The notes: generated from the sequence alone by a model not told the origin. Numbered from the stretch's first letter, positions 17,169 to 26,115 are shown. The stretch: 64,000 bases of DNA from Cupriavidus pauculus (GCF_022179805.1 NZ_BPUO01000001.1:248001-312000), one strand, 5' to 3'. A program made the numbers and translations.

Positions 17169-18143
17169 TCAGCGGGCCAGCGGATCCACGAACAGTTCGT
17201 GGATGGTCATGCGGCGCGGCGTCAACCCCTGTCTGAAGGCGGTGGCCTCCAGCGTCTCGATGGTCTTCAGGTTTTCCGCGAGGCCATACGGCAGCGGATC
17301 GTGGCCGACGATCTTGCGCAACTCGATGTACTTCTTGTCGCTGGCGCTGGTGGCCTGGCCGGCGTCAAGCCGGGCCAGCCATTCCTGCTTGGCCTGGGCG
17401 AAGGCGTCGTAGATCGACCTGGCGATCCACGGATGCTCGGCCAGCACCGCATCCTTGACAACGATGGTGCCGTGCATCGGATAGACGCCCGTGCGTGCGT
17501 AGTAGTCGGCCTCCAGTTCGGTCGCGTTGGGCAGCAGGTCGGGATAGTCCGCTTCCACCTCCTTCCAGCCGCCGGTCGGCGCGCCGGTGCGGCCAATGCC
17601 CGCCGCCGCCGCAAAGCCCGCCGACAGTTCGCCGCTGGCCATCATGTCGGCCAGCGAGCTGCCGGCCGGCGCATGGATGACGTTCGACGGCAGCTTCAAC
17701 TGCGTGACGTGCTCCTCGTCGTCGACCACCCAGGTCACCTTGGCATCGTCCAGCCCGAACTCGTCGATCAGCACCTGGCGCGTCCACACGCCGGTGGTCA
17801 CCGAATAGGCACGCACGCCCACCTTGCGGCCTTCCAGGTCCTTCGGATGCCGGATACCGGCGTCGGGGCGCACCAGCAGCCCGCCATGGTGGAAACGGCG
17901 CACCACGAAGATCGGCAGCGCCACGAACGGCGCGCCGTGGGCACGCGCAATGATGTACGTGGTGGGCGCCAGTTCGCAGACGTCGAACTCGACATCGCGC
18001 ACCATGCGGCGGAACGCGCCGATCTGCGGCTGCACGGTGACGAATTCGGCATCCACGCCTTCGATGGGAATGGTGCCGTTGCGGATGGCCGAGGTATGCG
18101 GGTGCTCGGCAATCGCGATCTTGAGCGGGACTTTCTTTGCCAA
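17169..18143 (-). CDS. 4,5-dihydroxyphthalate decarboxylase-like protein (copy 2), TTG start
   Basis: A protein of about 324 residues of the Pht5 family: FDVCELAPTTYIIARAHGAPFVALPIF, KDLEGRKVGVRAYSVTTGVWTRQVL, LEADYYARTGVYPMHGTIVVKD, DPLPYGLAENLKTIE and a C-terminal TPRRMTIHELF resemble 4,5-dihydroxyphthalate decarboxylase closely. It has no signal peptide. I place the start at the TTG at 18143, which has AAGGAGA six bases upstream; an ATG at 18224 lacks a good site. It is first in the operon and a paralogue of the gene at 11068-11973. Confidence 0.75.
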   Translation of the reverse strand: MAKKVPLKIAIAEHPHTSAIRNGTIPIEGVDAEFVTVQPQIGAFRRMVRDVEFDVCELAPTTYIIARAHGAPFVALPIFVVRRFHHGGLLVRPDAGIRHPKDLEGRKVGVRAYSVTTGVWTRQVLIDEFGLDDAKVTWVVDDEEHVTQLKLPSNVIHAPAGSSLADMMASGELSAGFAAAAGIGRTGAPTGGWKEVEADYPDLLPNATELEADYYARTGVYPMHGTIVVKDAVLAEHPWIARSIYDAFAQAKQEWLARLDAGQATSASDKKYIELRKIVGHDPLPYGLAENLKTIETLEATAFRQGLTPRRMTIHELFVDPLAR

Positions 18144-18453
18144 CTGCTTCTCCTTTGGGTGTTGCACGCCCGGCGGCGGCATCGCCTTGGCCGGCGCCGG
18201 ACGCAACGTCTCGATGGGGAGCAAGAATAGGCAGCGGGCCGCGCCGCGTCCCTACACAAAACGCAGATTCGCTGGGACTTTTTTGAATGAACGGGCAACC
18301 GGTGCACAATGGCCCGCCTGGCAAGACACTGGCGGCTAGGGGTCATCCCTGAGCCGAGCGGGAAATCCCGGCAAAGCTGCGTTTTGTGCAAGGACGCCCG
18401 CCGGGGCATCCCCTACGCTTGCGCGCTGAATCCATGGACCGGCGAACAGAACG
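18144..18453. promoter_or_regulatory. divergent control region with a 32-bp imperfect inverted repeat
   Basis: This 310-bp gap separates the minus-strand aromatic cluster from the plus-strand lactonase gene. The 32-bp segment at 18246-18277 recurs in inverted orientation at 18366-18397 with 27 of 32 positions equal, sharing the core CACAAAACGCAG / CTGCGTTTTGTG (18255-18266 and 18377-18388). The copies are about 90 bp apart, one towards each gene, as expected for promoter or operator elements. Which protein binds is unknown; the AraC regulator at 19625-20569 is the nearest candidate. Confidence 0.45.
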
Positions 18454-19647
18454 ATGACAACGAAGAACTTGCGGAGACAGGCATTGCAACGGTGCGGCGC
18501 GCTGGCGGCGCTGGCCACGGTAGGGACACTTGGGGCACTGGCGACGTTTAACCCGCCGCTCGCGCGGGCCGCTACCCCTGCCGCCCCGCCCAAGGCGGCG
18601 GAGCTGGTCTACGTCGGCATGCAGGAGCGCCAGATTCGCGCGCTGGCGTTTGACGCGGCCACCGGCACGCTGACGTCGCTGGGCACCGTGGCGGAGGGAT
18701 TGCGATCCACCTGGACGCTGGCGCATCCGACGCTGCCGGTGCTCTACGCGGTGGACGACGACAACACACGCGAAGGCAGCGTGACCGCATTCGCCGTGAG
18801 CCGCGAAACCGGCGCGCTAACCCGCATCAACGAGGTGGCCAGCGGCGGCAGCGGCACCACGTACCTGTCAATGGACGTGCCGTCGATGACGCTGCTGGTG
18901 GCTAATTTCGGCGGCGGATCGTCGTCGAGCATCGCCGTGCAGCGCGACGGCAGCCTGGGCGCGCGGGTCTCCACCATCCGTGAAACCGGCTCGGGGCCGC
19001 ATCGGCGCCAGACCAGCGCACATGCGCACGGCATTGTCGTGGACCCGACCGGCCGCTATGCGCTGGTGTCCGACCTGGGCGCGGACCGCGTCTTCGTGTA
19101 CAGCTTCGACCGGACCACGCGCGAGATGTCACGCGACGATGCGGCCAACCCCGCGCCGTTCGTGGCCACGCCGGGCAGCGGCCCCCGCCACATTGCGTTT
19201 GGTCCCGACGGACGCGTGGCCTACCTGCTCAACGAGCTGACGGCCGAGATCGTGGTGCTGCGCTGGGACCCTGCGCACGGGTCGCTGACTGCCGTGCAGA
19301 CGCAGCCGATCAGCAGCAGTGCCTTCGTGGGGGTGAAAAGCGGCGCGGAACTGACGGTGAGCCGGGACGGCCGCTTCGTCTACGTGGCCGATCGCGGCGA
19401 GAACACGCTGCTGGTGTACCGCATCGCGCCGGGCACGGGCACGCTGTCGCTGGTACAGCGCGTGCCATCGGGCGGAGAGCGTCCGTGGTACTTCGCGCTG
19501 CATGAATCGGGCAAATGGATGCTGGTGGCCAACCAACGCGGCGGCCGGGTCAACGTGTTCGCAATCGACCCGGCATCGGGCCGACTGGCCGATACCGGCC
19601 ACGCGGTGGACATCCCTTCGCCGGTCAGCCTGACTTTTGTGAAGTAG
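18454..19647 (+). CDS. lactonase-family beta-propeller protein, exported
   Basis: A 397-residue protein of the 6-phosphogluconolactonase/3-carboxymuconate-cyclase propeller family: repeated blades such as LVYVGMQERQIRALAFDAATG, ALVSDLGADRVFVYSFD, GSGPRHIAFGPDGRVAYLLNEL and GRFVYVADRGENTLLVYRI. The N-terminus has twin arginines (LRRQAL) before a hydrophobic stretch ending in ARAATPA, so export by Tat or Sec is likely. It is divergent from the meta-cleavage cluster, so a lactone of that pathway is a plausible substrate. Its last 23 bases overlap the convergent AraC gene. Confidence 0.75.
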   Translation: MTTKNLRRQALQRCGALAALATVGTLGALATFNPPLARAATPAAPPKAAELVYVGMQERQIRALAFDAATGTLTSLGTVAEGLRSTWTLAHPTLPVLYAVDDDNTREGSVTAFAVSRETGALTRINEVASGGSGTTYLSMDVPSMTLLVANFGGGSSSSIAVQRDGSLGARVSTIRETGSGPHRRQTSAHAHGIVVDPTGRYALVSDLGADRVFVYSFDRTTREMSRDDAANPAPFVATPGSGPRHIAFGPDGRVAYLLNELTAEIVVLRWDPAHGSLTAVQTQPISSSAFVGVKSGAELTVSRDGRFVYVADRGENTLLVYRIAPGTGTLSLVQRVPSGGERPWYFALHESGKWMLVANQRGGRVNVFAIDPASGRLADTGHAVDIPSPVSLTFVK

Positions 19648-20569
19648 GCTGCTGGCGCGCGGTGGCGCGGAACTGACTGGGCGTCTGCCCCACTTCCTTG
19701 CGGAAGAAACGCGTGAAGTACGCGGCATCGGCAAACCCGAGCCAGAACGCGATCTGCTCCACCGACATGTCCCCGAAGATCAGGCTGCGCTTGGCTTCGG
19801 TAACGATGCGCGCATGGATTAGCTTGGTGGGACTCTGCCCGGTGGCCGACGCGCACGCGGCGCGCAACTGCACGGGCGACACCGCCAGCTTCGACGCGTA
19901 GTCCTGCAGCGACAGGTTGTCGCGATAGTGCTGGTCGATCAGTTCGCGGAACCGCTCGGCCAGCCGGATATCGTGGCGCGCGGCGCCATCACCGCCCGCC
20001 ACATCGAGCGTGGTGCCACGCACCAGCATCAGCAGCAGCGTCGTCAGCAGCGCCTCGGTGCCCACCACATGGCCCACGCTCTGCGACATCACCTCCTGCT
20101 CCAGCGCGCGGATCAGCCGGTGGAACTCGATTTCCGTCTCAGCCGAATACGCCAGCGAGATCATGCGCGGCGCCGTCCAGAGCTGCACGAACGCCTGCAG
20201 CTTGGCATTGAGCTGCGACAGGTACGTGACGTCGATGGTCACCACCCAGCGGTCCACATCGATCTCGTAGTCCAGGCCGTGCACGCATTCGGTAGGCAGC
20301 AGCAACGCGCACGGCCCCTCGAACGGCACGCTGCTGCCTTCCAGGTTCATCACCCCCTTGCCGCTGCGCACGAAGATCACCTGCCCGTAGGCCGGATGCG
20401 CATGGGGCTCGGTCTTCCAGCGTCCCCGTTCGGTGACGTGGCCGACATTGACAAACCAGTCTTCTTTCTTTTCCTCGGGCTCGACGTAGAGCCGGACCTT
20501 GGGCACCGTGGTAGGTGCCTGGTTCGGTTGGGCGATGCGCGAATGCCTTGCGGCAGCGGCGTGTGCCAT
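19625..20569 (-). CDS. AraC-family transcriptional regulator
   Basis: A 314-residue regulator with an N-terminal cupin-like ligand-binding domain (WKTEPHAHPAYGQVIFVRSGKGVMN, residues about 50-75) and a C-terminal pair of helix-turn-helix motifs (LSLQDYASKLAVSPVQLRAACASATG and MSVEQIAFWLGFADAAYFTRFFRKEVGQTPSQFR). The effector is probably an aromatic acid, as in PobR/PobC-type AraC proteins. It lies next to the lactonase gene and the aromatic cluster and is the best regulator candidate for both. Confidence 0.85.
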   Translation of the reverse strand: MAHAAAARHSRIAQPNQAPTTVPKVRLYVEPEEKKEDWFVNVGHVTERGRWKTEPHAHPAYGQVIFVRSGKGVMNLEGSSVPFEGPCALLLPTECVHGLDYEIDVDRWVVTIDVTYLSQLNAKLQAFVQLWTAPRMISLAYSAETEIEFHRLIRALEQEVMSQSVGHVVGTEALLTTLLLMLVRGTTLDVAGGDGAARHDIRLAERFRELIDQHYRDNLSLQDYASKLAVSPVQLRAACASATGQSPTKLIHARIVTEAKRSLIFGDMSVEQIAFWLGFADAAYFTRFFRKEVGQTPSQFRATARQQPTSQKSG

Positions 20570-20765
20570 GAACTGTCTCCTGGGCCGCGGGATCGTCTAG
20601 GTCTTGCCGTCTTGAAAGGCCGGCGCCCGTCCCGCTTGAACCGTGTTTTATGCCGCCGGGCGCATGTCATGCGTGACATCGTGCGGCGGGCAATCGCGCC
20701 ATTCTAGACGGGAGCGTGGGCAGGCTCAACGTGCGGGGCGTTACGGATTGTTGGCGGCTACGCTG

Positions 20766-21647
20766 TCACAGGCCCGACAGGTTTCTCGCCAGATAGTCGG
20801 CGAACGCGCGTGCGGCCGGCTTTGCCGCGCGACCCGCTGCGAAGACGGCGTTGACGTCCATCGGCCCGAGGGACCAGTCCGGCAGGATCTGTACGAGCGT
20901 GCCTTGCGAGACTTCCTCGCGGCAGCCCCAGCGGCCCAGGCATGCGATGCCGAGTCCGGCGATGGCGGCCGTGGCGGCGGCTTCGTTGACGTTGACCACC
21001 AGCCGGCCCTTCAGGTGTACCGACGCCTCGCGGCCCTCGCGCTGGAACGTGAAGCCGGCCAGCGCGGCCGGGCCGACGATGATCGAATGCGATGGCAGTT
21101 CCGCCGGCGTGGCGGGCACGCCGGCGCGCTCCAGATAGGCTGGCGAAGCCACGAGCATGCGGTGCGAGACACCAATCTTGCGGGCGGTGGCCGAGGAGTC
21201 GGCCAGCGTCCCGAAGCGCAGCGCAACGTCCACGCCCTCCGCCACCAGGTTCTGCCGCTGGTCGGTCATCGTCATTTCCACGCGCAGGCCCGGATGCCGG
21301 TCCATGAAGCCGGGCAGGCGCGGGATGATCTGCCGAATCGCAAAGCTGGCCGCCACGCCAACGCGCAGCAGGCCGCGCAATTCCCCCGATCCGCGTGCGG
21401 CGTGATCGGCTTCATCGAGCGCGGCAAGAATGGGTTCGATGCGCGCCAGATAGTCGGCACCGGCTTCAGTCAGTGTGACGGCGCGCGTGGTCCGCGTCAG
21501 CAGCGCGGCGCCGACCTCGGTCTCCAGCCCGGAAACGATGCGGGACACCGACGGCTGGGACAGGCCCAATTCACGCCCCGCCACGGAGAAGCTGCCGCCG
21601 CGCGCCACGCGGACAAACAGGCGCAATGCAAAAATCCGGTCACTCAT
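20766..21647 (-). CDS. LysR-family regulator, divergent from peroxiredoxin gene
   Basis: A 293-residue LysR protein: the helix-turn-helix RVARGGSFSVAGRELGLSQPSVSRIVSGLETEVG lies at residues about 13-46, followed by the LTRTTRAVTLTEAG linker and a periplasmic-binding-like effector domain. It is of the CrgA/DsdC-like branch that often controls a divergent gene. The 172-bp gap to the peroxiredoxin-like gene would hold both promoters. Confidence 0.85.
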   Translation of the reverse strand: MSDRIFALRLFVRVARGGSFSVAGRELGLSQPSVSRIVSGLETEVGAALLTRTTRAVTLTEAGADYLARIEPILAALDEADHAARGSGELRGLLRVGVAASFAIRQIIPRLPGFMDRHPGLRVEMTMTDQRQNLVAEGVDVALRFGTLADSSATARKIGVSHRMLVASPAYLERAGVPATPAELPSHSIIVGPAALAGFTFQREGREASVHLKGRLVVNVNEAAATAAIAGLGIACLGRWGCREEVSQGTLVQILPDWSLGPMDVNAVFAAGRAAKPAARAFADYLARNLSGL

Positions 21648-21819
21648 GGTGTCTCACGGGTGCTGGATAGTCGAAGGATCAGGCAGGATATTCATTTGAA
21701 CAGCAAATATATCATAGTCGCCACAGCCATCTACCGAGCGACTCCCGAATGAACGAAAGTTGTCTCCAACGAAGCAGCGCATCCCGCCAGACGCTTCGCC
21801 CCAAGACCAGGAGTCAATC

Positions 21820-22497
21820 ATGTCCTTGCAAGAAAAGCTCGACGCATTCAAAGCCGTGGTGGAATCGGGCGCCCCGCCCTACAACCTGCCGCGCGAGATC
21901 GTGGATGCCATGCACCGGCACACCGATGAACTGATTGCCAGCGGCCAGGCCGGCCGGGCCCGCAAGGCCGGCGACCAGGCGCCCGTGTTCACGCTGAACG
22001 ATGCCAACGGGCATGCGGTGGACCTGGGCGATCTGCTGGCCAAGGGGCCGGTGGTCGTGACGTTCTATCGTGGGGTCTGGTGCCCGTACTGCAATATGGA
22101 CCTGCAGGCACTGGAAGCGGTGCGCGCCGATATCGAGGCACGTGGCGCGACGATGGTGGCCATCTCGATGCAATCGGCTGCCAACAGCCGCAAGTCGGTG
22201 GCGCAGAACAAGCTCGGGTTTCCGATTCTCAACGACCCGCGCGGCGAAGTGGCCGATGCGTTCGGGCTGCGCTTCGCCCTGCCCGACTACCTGATCGACG
22301 TCTACAAGAACGTGTTCAAGAACGATCTTACCGTGGTCAATGACGACCCGTCGTGGACGCTGCCGATGCCGGCGCGCTACGTCATCGGCCAGGACGGCAC
22401 CATCGCCTATGCCGAGGTGAATCCCGACTACACCCAGCGCCCGGACCCGAGCGAAATGCTGCCCACGCTGGATCGACTGCAGCAGGCGGCGGCGTAA
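21820..22497 (+). CDS. peroxiredoxin-like AhpC/TSA-family protein
   Basis: A 225-residue thioredoxin-fold protein. The active site reads YRGVWCPYCNMDLQALE, a CxxC motif in the peroxiredoxin position, and the fold continues with VVTFYRG before it and MPARYVIGQDGTIAYAEVNPDYTQRP after it. It is likely a thiol peroxidase or bacterioferritin-comigratory-type reductase acting in the cytoplasm; no signal peptide is present. The ATG after CAGGAGTCAATC was chosen over an upstream ATG at 21760. It is divergent from a LysR gene. Confidence 0.82.
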   Translation: MSLQEKLDAFKAVVESGAPPYNLPREIVDAMHRHTDELIASGQAGRARKAGDQAPVFTLNDANGHAVDLGDLLAKGPVVVTFYRGVWCPYCNMDLQALEAVRADIEARGATMVAISMQSAANSRKSVAQNKLGFPILNDPRGEVADAFGLRFALPDYLIDVYKNVFKNDLTVVNDDPSWTLPMPARYVIGQDGTIAYAEVNPDYTQRPDPSEMLPTLDRLQQAAA

Positions 22498-22502
22498 AGC
22501 CA

Positions 22503-22527
22503 GGGCCGGCCAGCATCTGGCCGGCCC
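22503..22527. terminator. hairpin between convergent genes
   Basis: GGGCCGGCCAG and CTGGCCGGCCC form a perfect 11-bp stem with the loop CAT, placed five bases after the peroxiredoxin-like stop and six before the end of the convergent hydrolase gene. There is no T run, so bidirectional termination is likely but not certain. Confidence 0.55.
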
Positions 22528-22533
22528 CACCCA

Positions 22534-23871
22534 TCACGACTTCGCGGTGCGCAGCGTCCGGAAGCTCGTCCGCAGTTCGTCGCTGAAAGCCTTCGGCTGC
22601 TCCCATGCCGCGAAGTGGCCGCCCTTGGGCAGGCGGTTGAAGTGGATCAGCTTCGGGTAGGCGCGTTCGGTCCAGCTACGCGGCGCCGCATAGATTTCGT
22701 CGGGGAACACGCTGACGGCCACCGGAATGCGGATGTTCTTGATATCAAAGAACGCCAGCTTGTTTTCCCAGTACAGCCGTGCCGACGACACCGCCGTGCG
22801 CGTGAGCCAGTACAGGGTCACGTTATCGAGCACGTCGTCGCGCGAGAGCCCTTCGGGCTTGCCATCGAACACGCGGGCAATCATCGCCTGGCTGGCCGCG
22901 TCGTGGTCGAGCATCCATGCGGCCAGGCCGATCGGCGAATCCTCGATGCCGTACAGCGTCTGCGGGCGATTGGTCATCTCGATTGCGTAGCCCAGCCCGT
23001 GCTTGTAGAACGTGTCGAGCTGTTCGTAGGCGTGCTGCTCGTCGGCCGACAAACCCGCCGGCGCCGGCTCGTTGTACTTGAGCGCCTTCGAGATGCTGGC
23101 CGGCAGCGTCGCCGGCATGTTGACGTGAATGCCCAGCAACTCCGGCGGCGCGATCACCGCCATCTGCTCGGTCACGGCGTCGCCCCAGTCGCCGCCCTGC
23201 GCCACGTATTGCTTGTAGCCGAGACGGTTCATCAGCACGATCCAGGCACGGGCAATGCGCACCGGGTCCCATCCGGTGGCGGTCGGCTTGCCCGAGAAGC
23301 CATGACCGGGCAGCGACGGAATCACGACGTCGAACGCATCCGAAGCCTGGCCGCCATGCGCCGTAGGATCAGTCAGCGGGCCGATGATCTTCAGTTGTTC
23401 GATGATCGAGCCGGGCCAGCCGTGCGTGACGATGACAGGCAGCGCGTTCGGGTGCTTCGAGCGGACATGGATGAAATGGATGTCCACGCCGTCGATGTTC
23501 GTCAAGAACTGCGGCAAGACATTGAGCCGCGCTTCGACCTTGCGCCAGTCATATTGCGTGGCCCAGTAGCGCGCCAATTGTTGCATGGTCAGCAGGCGCA
23601 CGCCCTGGCTGTCGTCGCTGACCGTTTCGCGTGTCGGCCAGCGCGTAGCCGCGATGCGGCGACGCAGATCGGTCAGTTCTTCCTGCGGAAACGCGACCCG
23701 GAACGGCACGATGGCGTCGGTGCCGGGTGCCGGCTTCGCGGGCGCGGGCGCCGCGAAGGCGTCGCTGGAGAGCGCGTCGAGGCCAAGGCCATATCCCGCC
23801 GCAGCGGCGGAGACGCCAAGGAAGCCGCGCCGGCTGACGCGCTTCGGTTCGAGGTTGTCGATGGGGTGCAT
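22534..23871 (-). CDS. epoxide-hydrolase-like alpha/beta hydrolase with Tat signal
   Basis: About 445 residues. The start at 23871 follows AGGAG and gives a twin-arginine signal (SRRGFLG) with cleavage near DAFAAP, so the protein is exported folded. The body has the EHN N-terminal domain (PFRVAFPQEELTDLRRRIAATRWP), the oxyanion motif HGWPG, the nucleophile aspartate in QGGDWGDAV and the catalytic histidine in KGGHFAAWEQP. These fit epoxide hydrolases of the juvenile-hormone/microsomal branch; the native substrate in bacteria is usually unknown. It converges on the peroxiredoxin-like gene. Confidence 0.82.
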   Translation of the reverse strand: MHPIDNLEPKRVSRRGFLGVSAAAAGYGLGLDALSSDAFAAPAPAKPAPGTDAIVPFRVAFPQEELTDLRRRIAATRWPTRETVSDDSQGVRLLTMQQLARYWATQYDWRKVEARLNVLPQFLTNIDGVDIHFIHVRSKHPNALPVIVTHGWPGSIIEQLKIIGPLTDPTAHGGQASDAFDVVIPSLPGHGFSGKPTATGWDPVRIARAWIVLMNRLGYKQYVAQGGDWGDAVTEQMAVIAPPELLGIHVNMPATLPASISKALKYNEPAPAGLSADEQHAYEQLDTFYKHGLGYAIEMTNRPQTLYGIEDSPIGLAAWMLDHDAASQAMIARVFDGKPEGLSRDDVLDNVTLYWLTRTAVSSARLYWENKLAFFDIKNIRIPVAVSVFPDEIYAAPRSWTERAYPKLIHFNRLPKGGHFAAWEQPKAFSDELRTSFRTLRTAKS

Positions 23872-24036
23872 GTGAGCTCCTGGATGCTTTCGTATCGGGA
23901 GGAGAGCCATAGGGCCCGGTCCATTGCCCGTATTGAAGGCGACGCACGTATCCCGCGCATTGCAGACATGCGGTCCATCGTGTTGTGATGTATCGGAGCG
24001 TGGGGCGGATACGTTGGGTTACAAAGCGGGTCTTGC

Positions 24037-24945
24037 TCAGGCCGGCTCAGCCCCGCCCTGCACAATCACAAAGTTCACGAATGCCCGCAGCGGCGCGGGC
24101 ATATGGGCGCGACTCGGATAGTAGAGAAATGGCCCCGAGAAGCCTTGCCACCACTCTTCAAGAATCGGCACCAGTTGGCCGGCTGCGATCGCGGGGCCGA
24201 CGTACTCCTCGAACGAGTAGATGATGCCCAGCCCGGCCACCGCCGCGTGGAGTTCGAGGTCGATGCCCGAGCCAATCAGCGGGCCGTTTGGCGTCACCCT
24301 TATCGATTTGCCACGCCGCGCGAACTCCCAGGCGCCCAGTACCCTGCTCTTGAAGCGATGGCCGATGCATGCGTGCGACAGCAGTTCGCGCGGATGCGTG
24401 GGCGTGCCCTTTTCCGCCAGATACGCGGCCGATGCGGCGGCGACAAAGCGCTGGCGGCGCGGGCCGATGGGTATCGCCACCATGTCCTGCTCGAGTCGCT
24501 CGTCATAGCGGATGCCGGCATCGAAGCCTGCGGCCAGTACGTCGATAAACGTGTCCTCCGCCGCGACGTCGATGGTAATGCCAGGATGCAGCTTCAGGAA
24601 CCGGCAGATCAGGTCTGGCAGGATCGACCGCGCGACAATCGTCGGCACGTTGAGCCGCAAGGTGCCTTTGGGGCTGTCGCGATAGCTGTTCACGCTGTCG
24701 AGCGCGCCAGCAATATCCTTGAAGACGGGAGACAACTGCTCGAAGAGCCGGCGCCCCGCATCCGTGGCCGTGACGCTGCGGGTCGTGCGATTGAGTAAAC
24801 GAACGTCGAGCCGGTTTTCGAGCCGCCGGATGGCCTCGCTCAGCGACGACGGCGACACGCCGCGCGTGGTGGCTGCCGCCCTGAAGCCTCGCGCACGCAC
24901 GACGGCCATGAAGGCATCCAGGTCTGAAAGATCGGGCTCGGTCAT
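24037..24945 (-). CDS. LysR-family regulator, divergent from aldo/keto reductase
   Basis: About 302 residues from the ATG at 24945 (a longer frame starts at 25017 but adds non-family sequence). The helix-turn-helix is FMAVVRARGFRAAATTRGVSPSSLSEAIRRLENRLD, followed by LLNRTTRSVTATDAGRRL and a typical effector domain with DAGIRYDERLEQDMVAIPIGPR. This pattern is that of LysR proteins that control a divergent aldo/keto reductase or oxidoreductase gene, which is what lies next to it. Confidence 0.83.
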   Translation of the reverse strand: MTEPDLSDLDAFMAVVRARGFRAAATTRGVSPSSLSEAIRRLENRLDVRLLNRTTRSVTATDAGRRLFEQLSPVFKDIAGALDSVNSYRDSPKGTLRLNVPTIVARSILPDLICRFLKLHPGITIDVAAEDTFIDVLAAGFDAGIRYDERLEQDMVAIPIGPRRQRFVAAASAAYLAEKGTPTHPRELLSHACIGHRFKSRVLGAWEFARRGKSIRVTPNGPLIGSGIDLELHAAVAGLGIIYSFEEYVGPAIAAGQLVPILEEWWQGFSGPFLYYPSRAHMPAPLRAFVNFVIVQGGAEPA

Positions 24946-25113
24946 TTCTGTTGAGTCATGCAAGCCGGCGCAATTGGCACGGCAAGATTGGCCGCCATTG
25001 TGCGAAAAACCAAACAACCTGTTCTGGCTGCACCGGATTATCGCACACTGAATCGCGACCCATAATCCGGCTAACCGTCCGATGCGGCGGCACTAACCAG
25101 CATGAGGAATGAG

Positions 25114-26115
25114 ATGAACCACATCAAACTTGGCCAGACCGATATGACCACTTCCGTGCTTGGCCTGGGGTGCATGGGCATGTCGGGCATGTACGGCCCA
25201 TCGGATCGTGCCGAAAGCATCGCCACCATTCATGCGGCCCTGGAAGCCGGCGTGACGCTGCTGGATACGGGCGATTTCTATGGCAGCGGCCATAACGAAC
25301 TGTTGATCGCCGAAGCACTGAAATCCGCGCCGCCGTCGCGCCGCGACTCGGCGATTATCAGCGTCAAGTTTGGCGCAATGCGCGATCCCGACGGCGGATG
25401 GTCGCTCTACGACGCCCGACCTGCCTCGGTGAAGAACTTCCTCGCTTACTCGTTGCAGCGCCTAGGGGTGGATCACATCGATATCTACCGCCCCGCCCGG
25501 CTCGACCCTAACGTACCCATCGAGGACACCGTCGGCGCCATCGCCGATATGGTCAAGGCCGGCCATGTCCGCGCCGCGGGCCTGTCGGAAGTCGGCAGCG
25601 ACACCATCCGGCGTGCCGCCGCCGTGTGCCCCATCAGCGATCTGCAGATCGAGTACTCGCTCATTTCCCGCAATATCGAAGAGGACATCCTGCCCACCTG
25701 CCGCGCACTGGGCATCAGCGTCACCGCGTACGGCGTACTGTCCCGCGGCCTCATCAGCGGTCACTGGCAAAAAGCGGCGGCCGGCGCCGGCGACTTCCGC
25801 GCCATCAGCCCCCGCTTCCAGGCAGAAAACGTCGACCGCAATCTGGCCCTGGTAGAAGCGCTACGCAAGGTCGCCGACCGACTGGGCGTAACCGTCGCCC
25901 AACTGGCCATCGCCTGGGTCGCCGCGCAAGGCAACGACATCGTTCCGATCATCGGCGCACGCCGCCGCGACCGGCTGACCGAGGCGTTGGGCGCGCTGGA
26001 TGTCAAATTGGGCGAGGAAGATTTGATGGCAATTTCACAAGCTGTGCCAAAGGGGGCTGCGGCTGGGGAGAGATATCCTGCGGCGCAGATGGCTCGGCTG
26101 GATAGTGAGGTGTGA
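25114..26115 (+). CDS. aldo/keto reductase lacking the usual catalytic histidine
   Basis: A 333-residue TIM-barrel aldo/keto reductase. The catalytic aspartate and tyrosine are visible in LLDTGDFYGSGHNE and the lysine in SVKFG. The fourth member, the histidine of the usual YxxHRxD motif, is replaced: the sequence reads IYRPARLDP. C-terminal NADP-binding features (VPIIGARRRDRLTEALGALD) are intact. The ATG at 25114 has GAGGAATGAG in front and is preferred to one at 25102. It is divergent from a LysR gene. Confidence 0.82.
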   Translation: MNHIKLGQTDMTTSVLGLGCMGMSGMYGPSDRAESIATIHAALEAGVTLLDTGDFYGSGHNELLIAEALKSAPPSRRDSAIISVKFGAMRDPDGGWSLYDARPASVKNFLAYSLQRLGVDHIDIYRPARLDPNVPIEDTVGAIADMVKAGHVRAAGLSEVGSDTIRRAAAVCPISDLQIEYSLISRNIEEDILPTCRALGISVTAYGVLSRGLISGHWQKAAAGAGDFRAISPRFQAENVDRNLALVEALRKVADRLGVTVAQLAIAWVAAQGNDIVPIIGARRRDRLTEALGALDVKLGEEDLMAISQAVPKGAAAGERYPAAQMARLDSEV

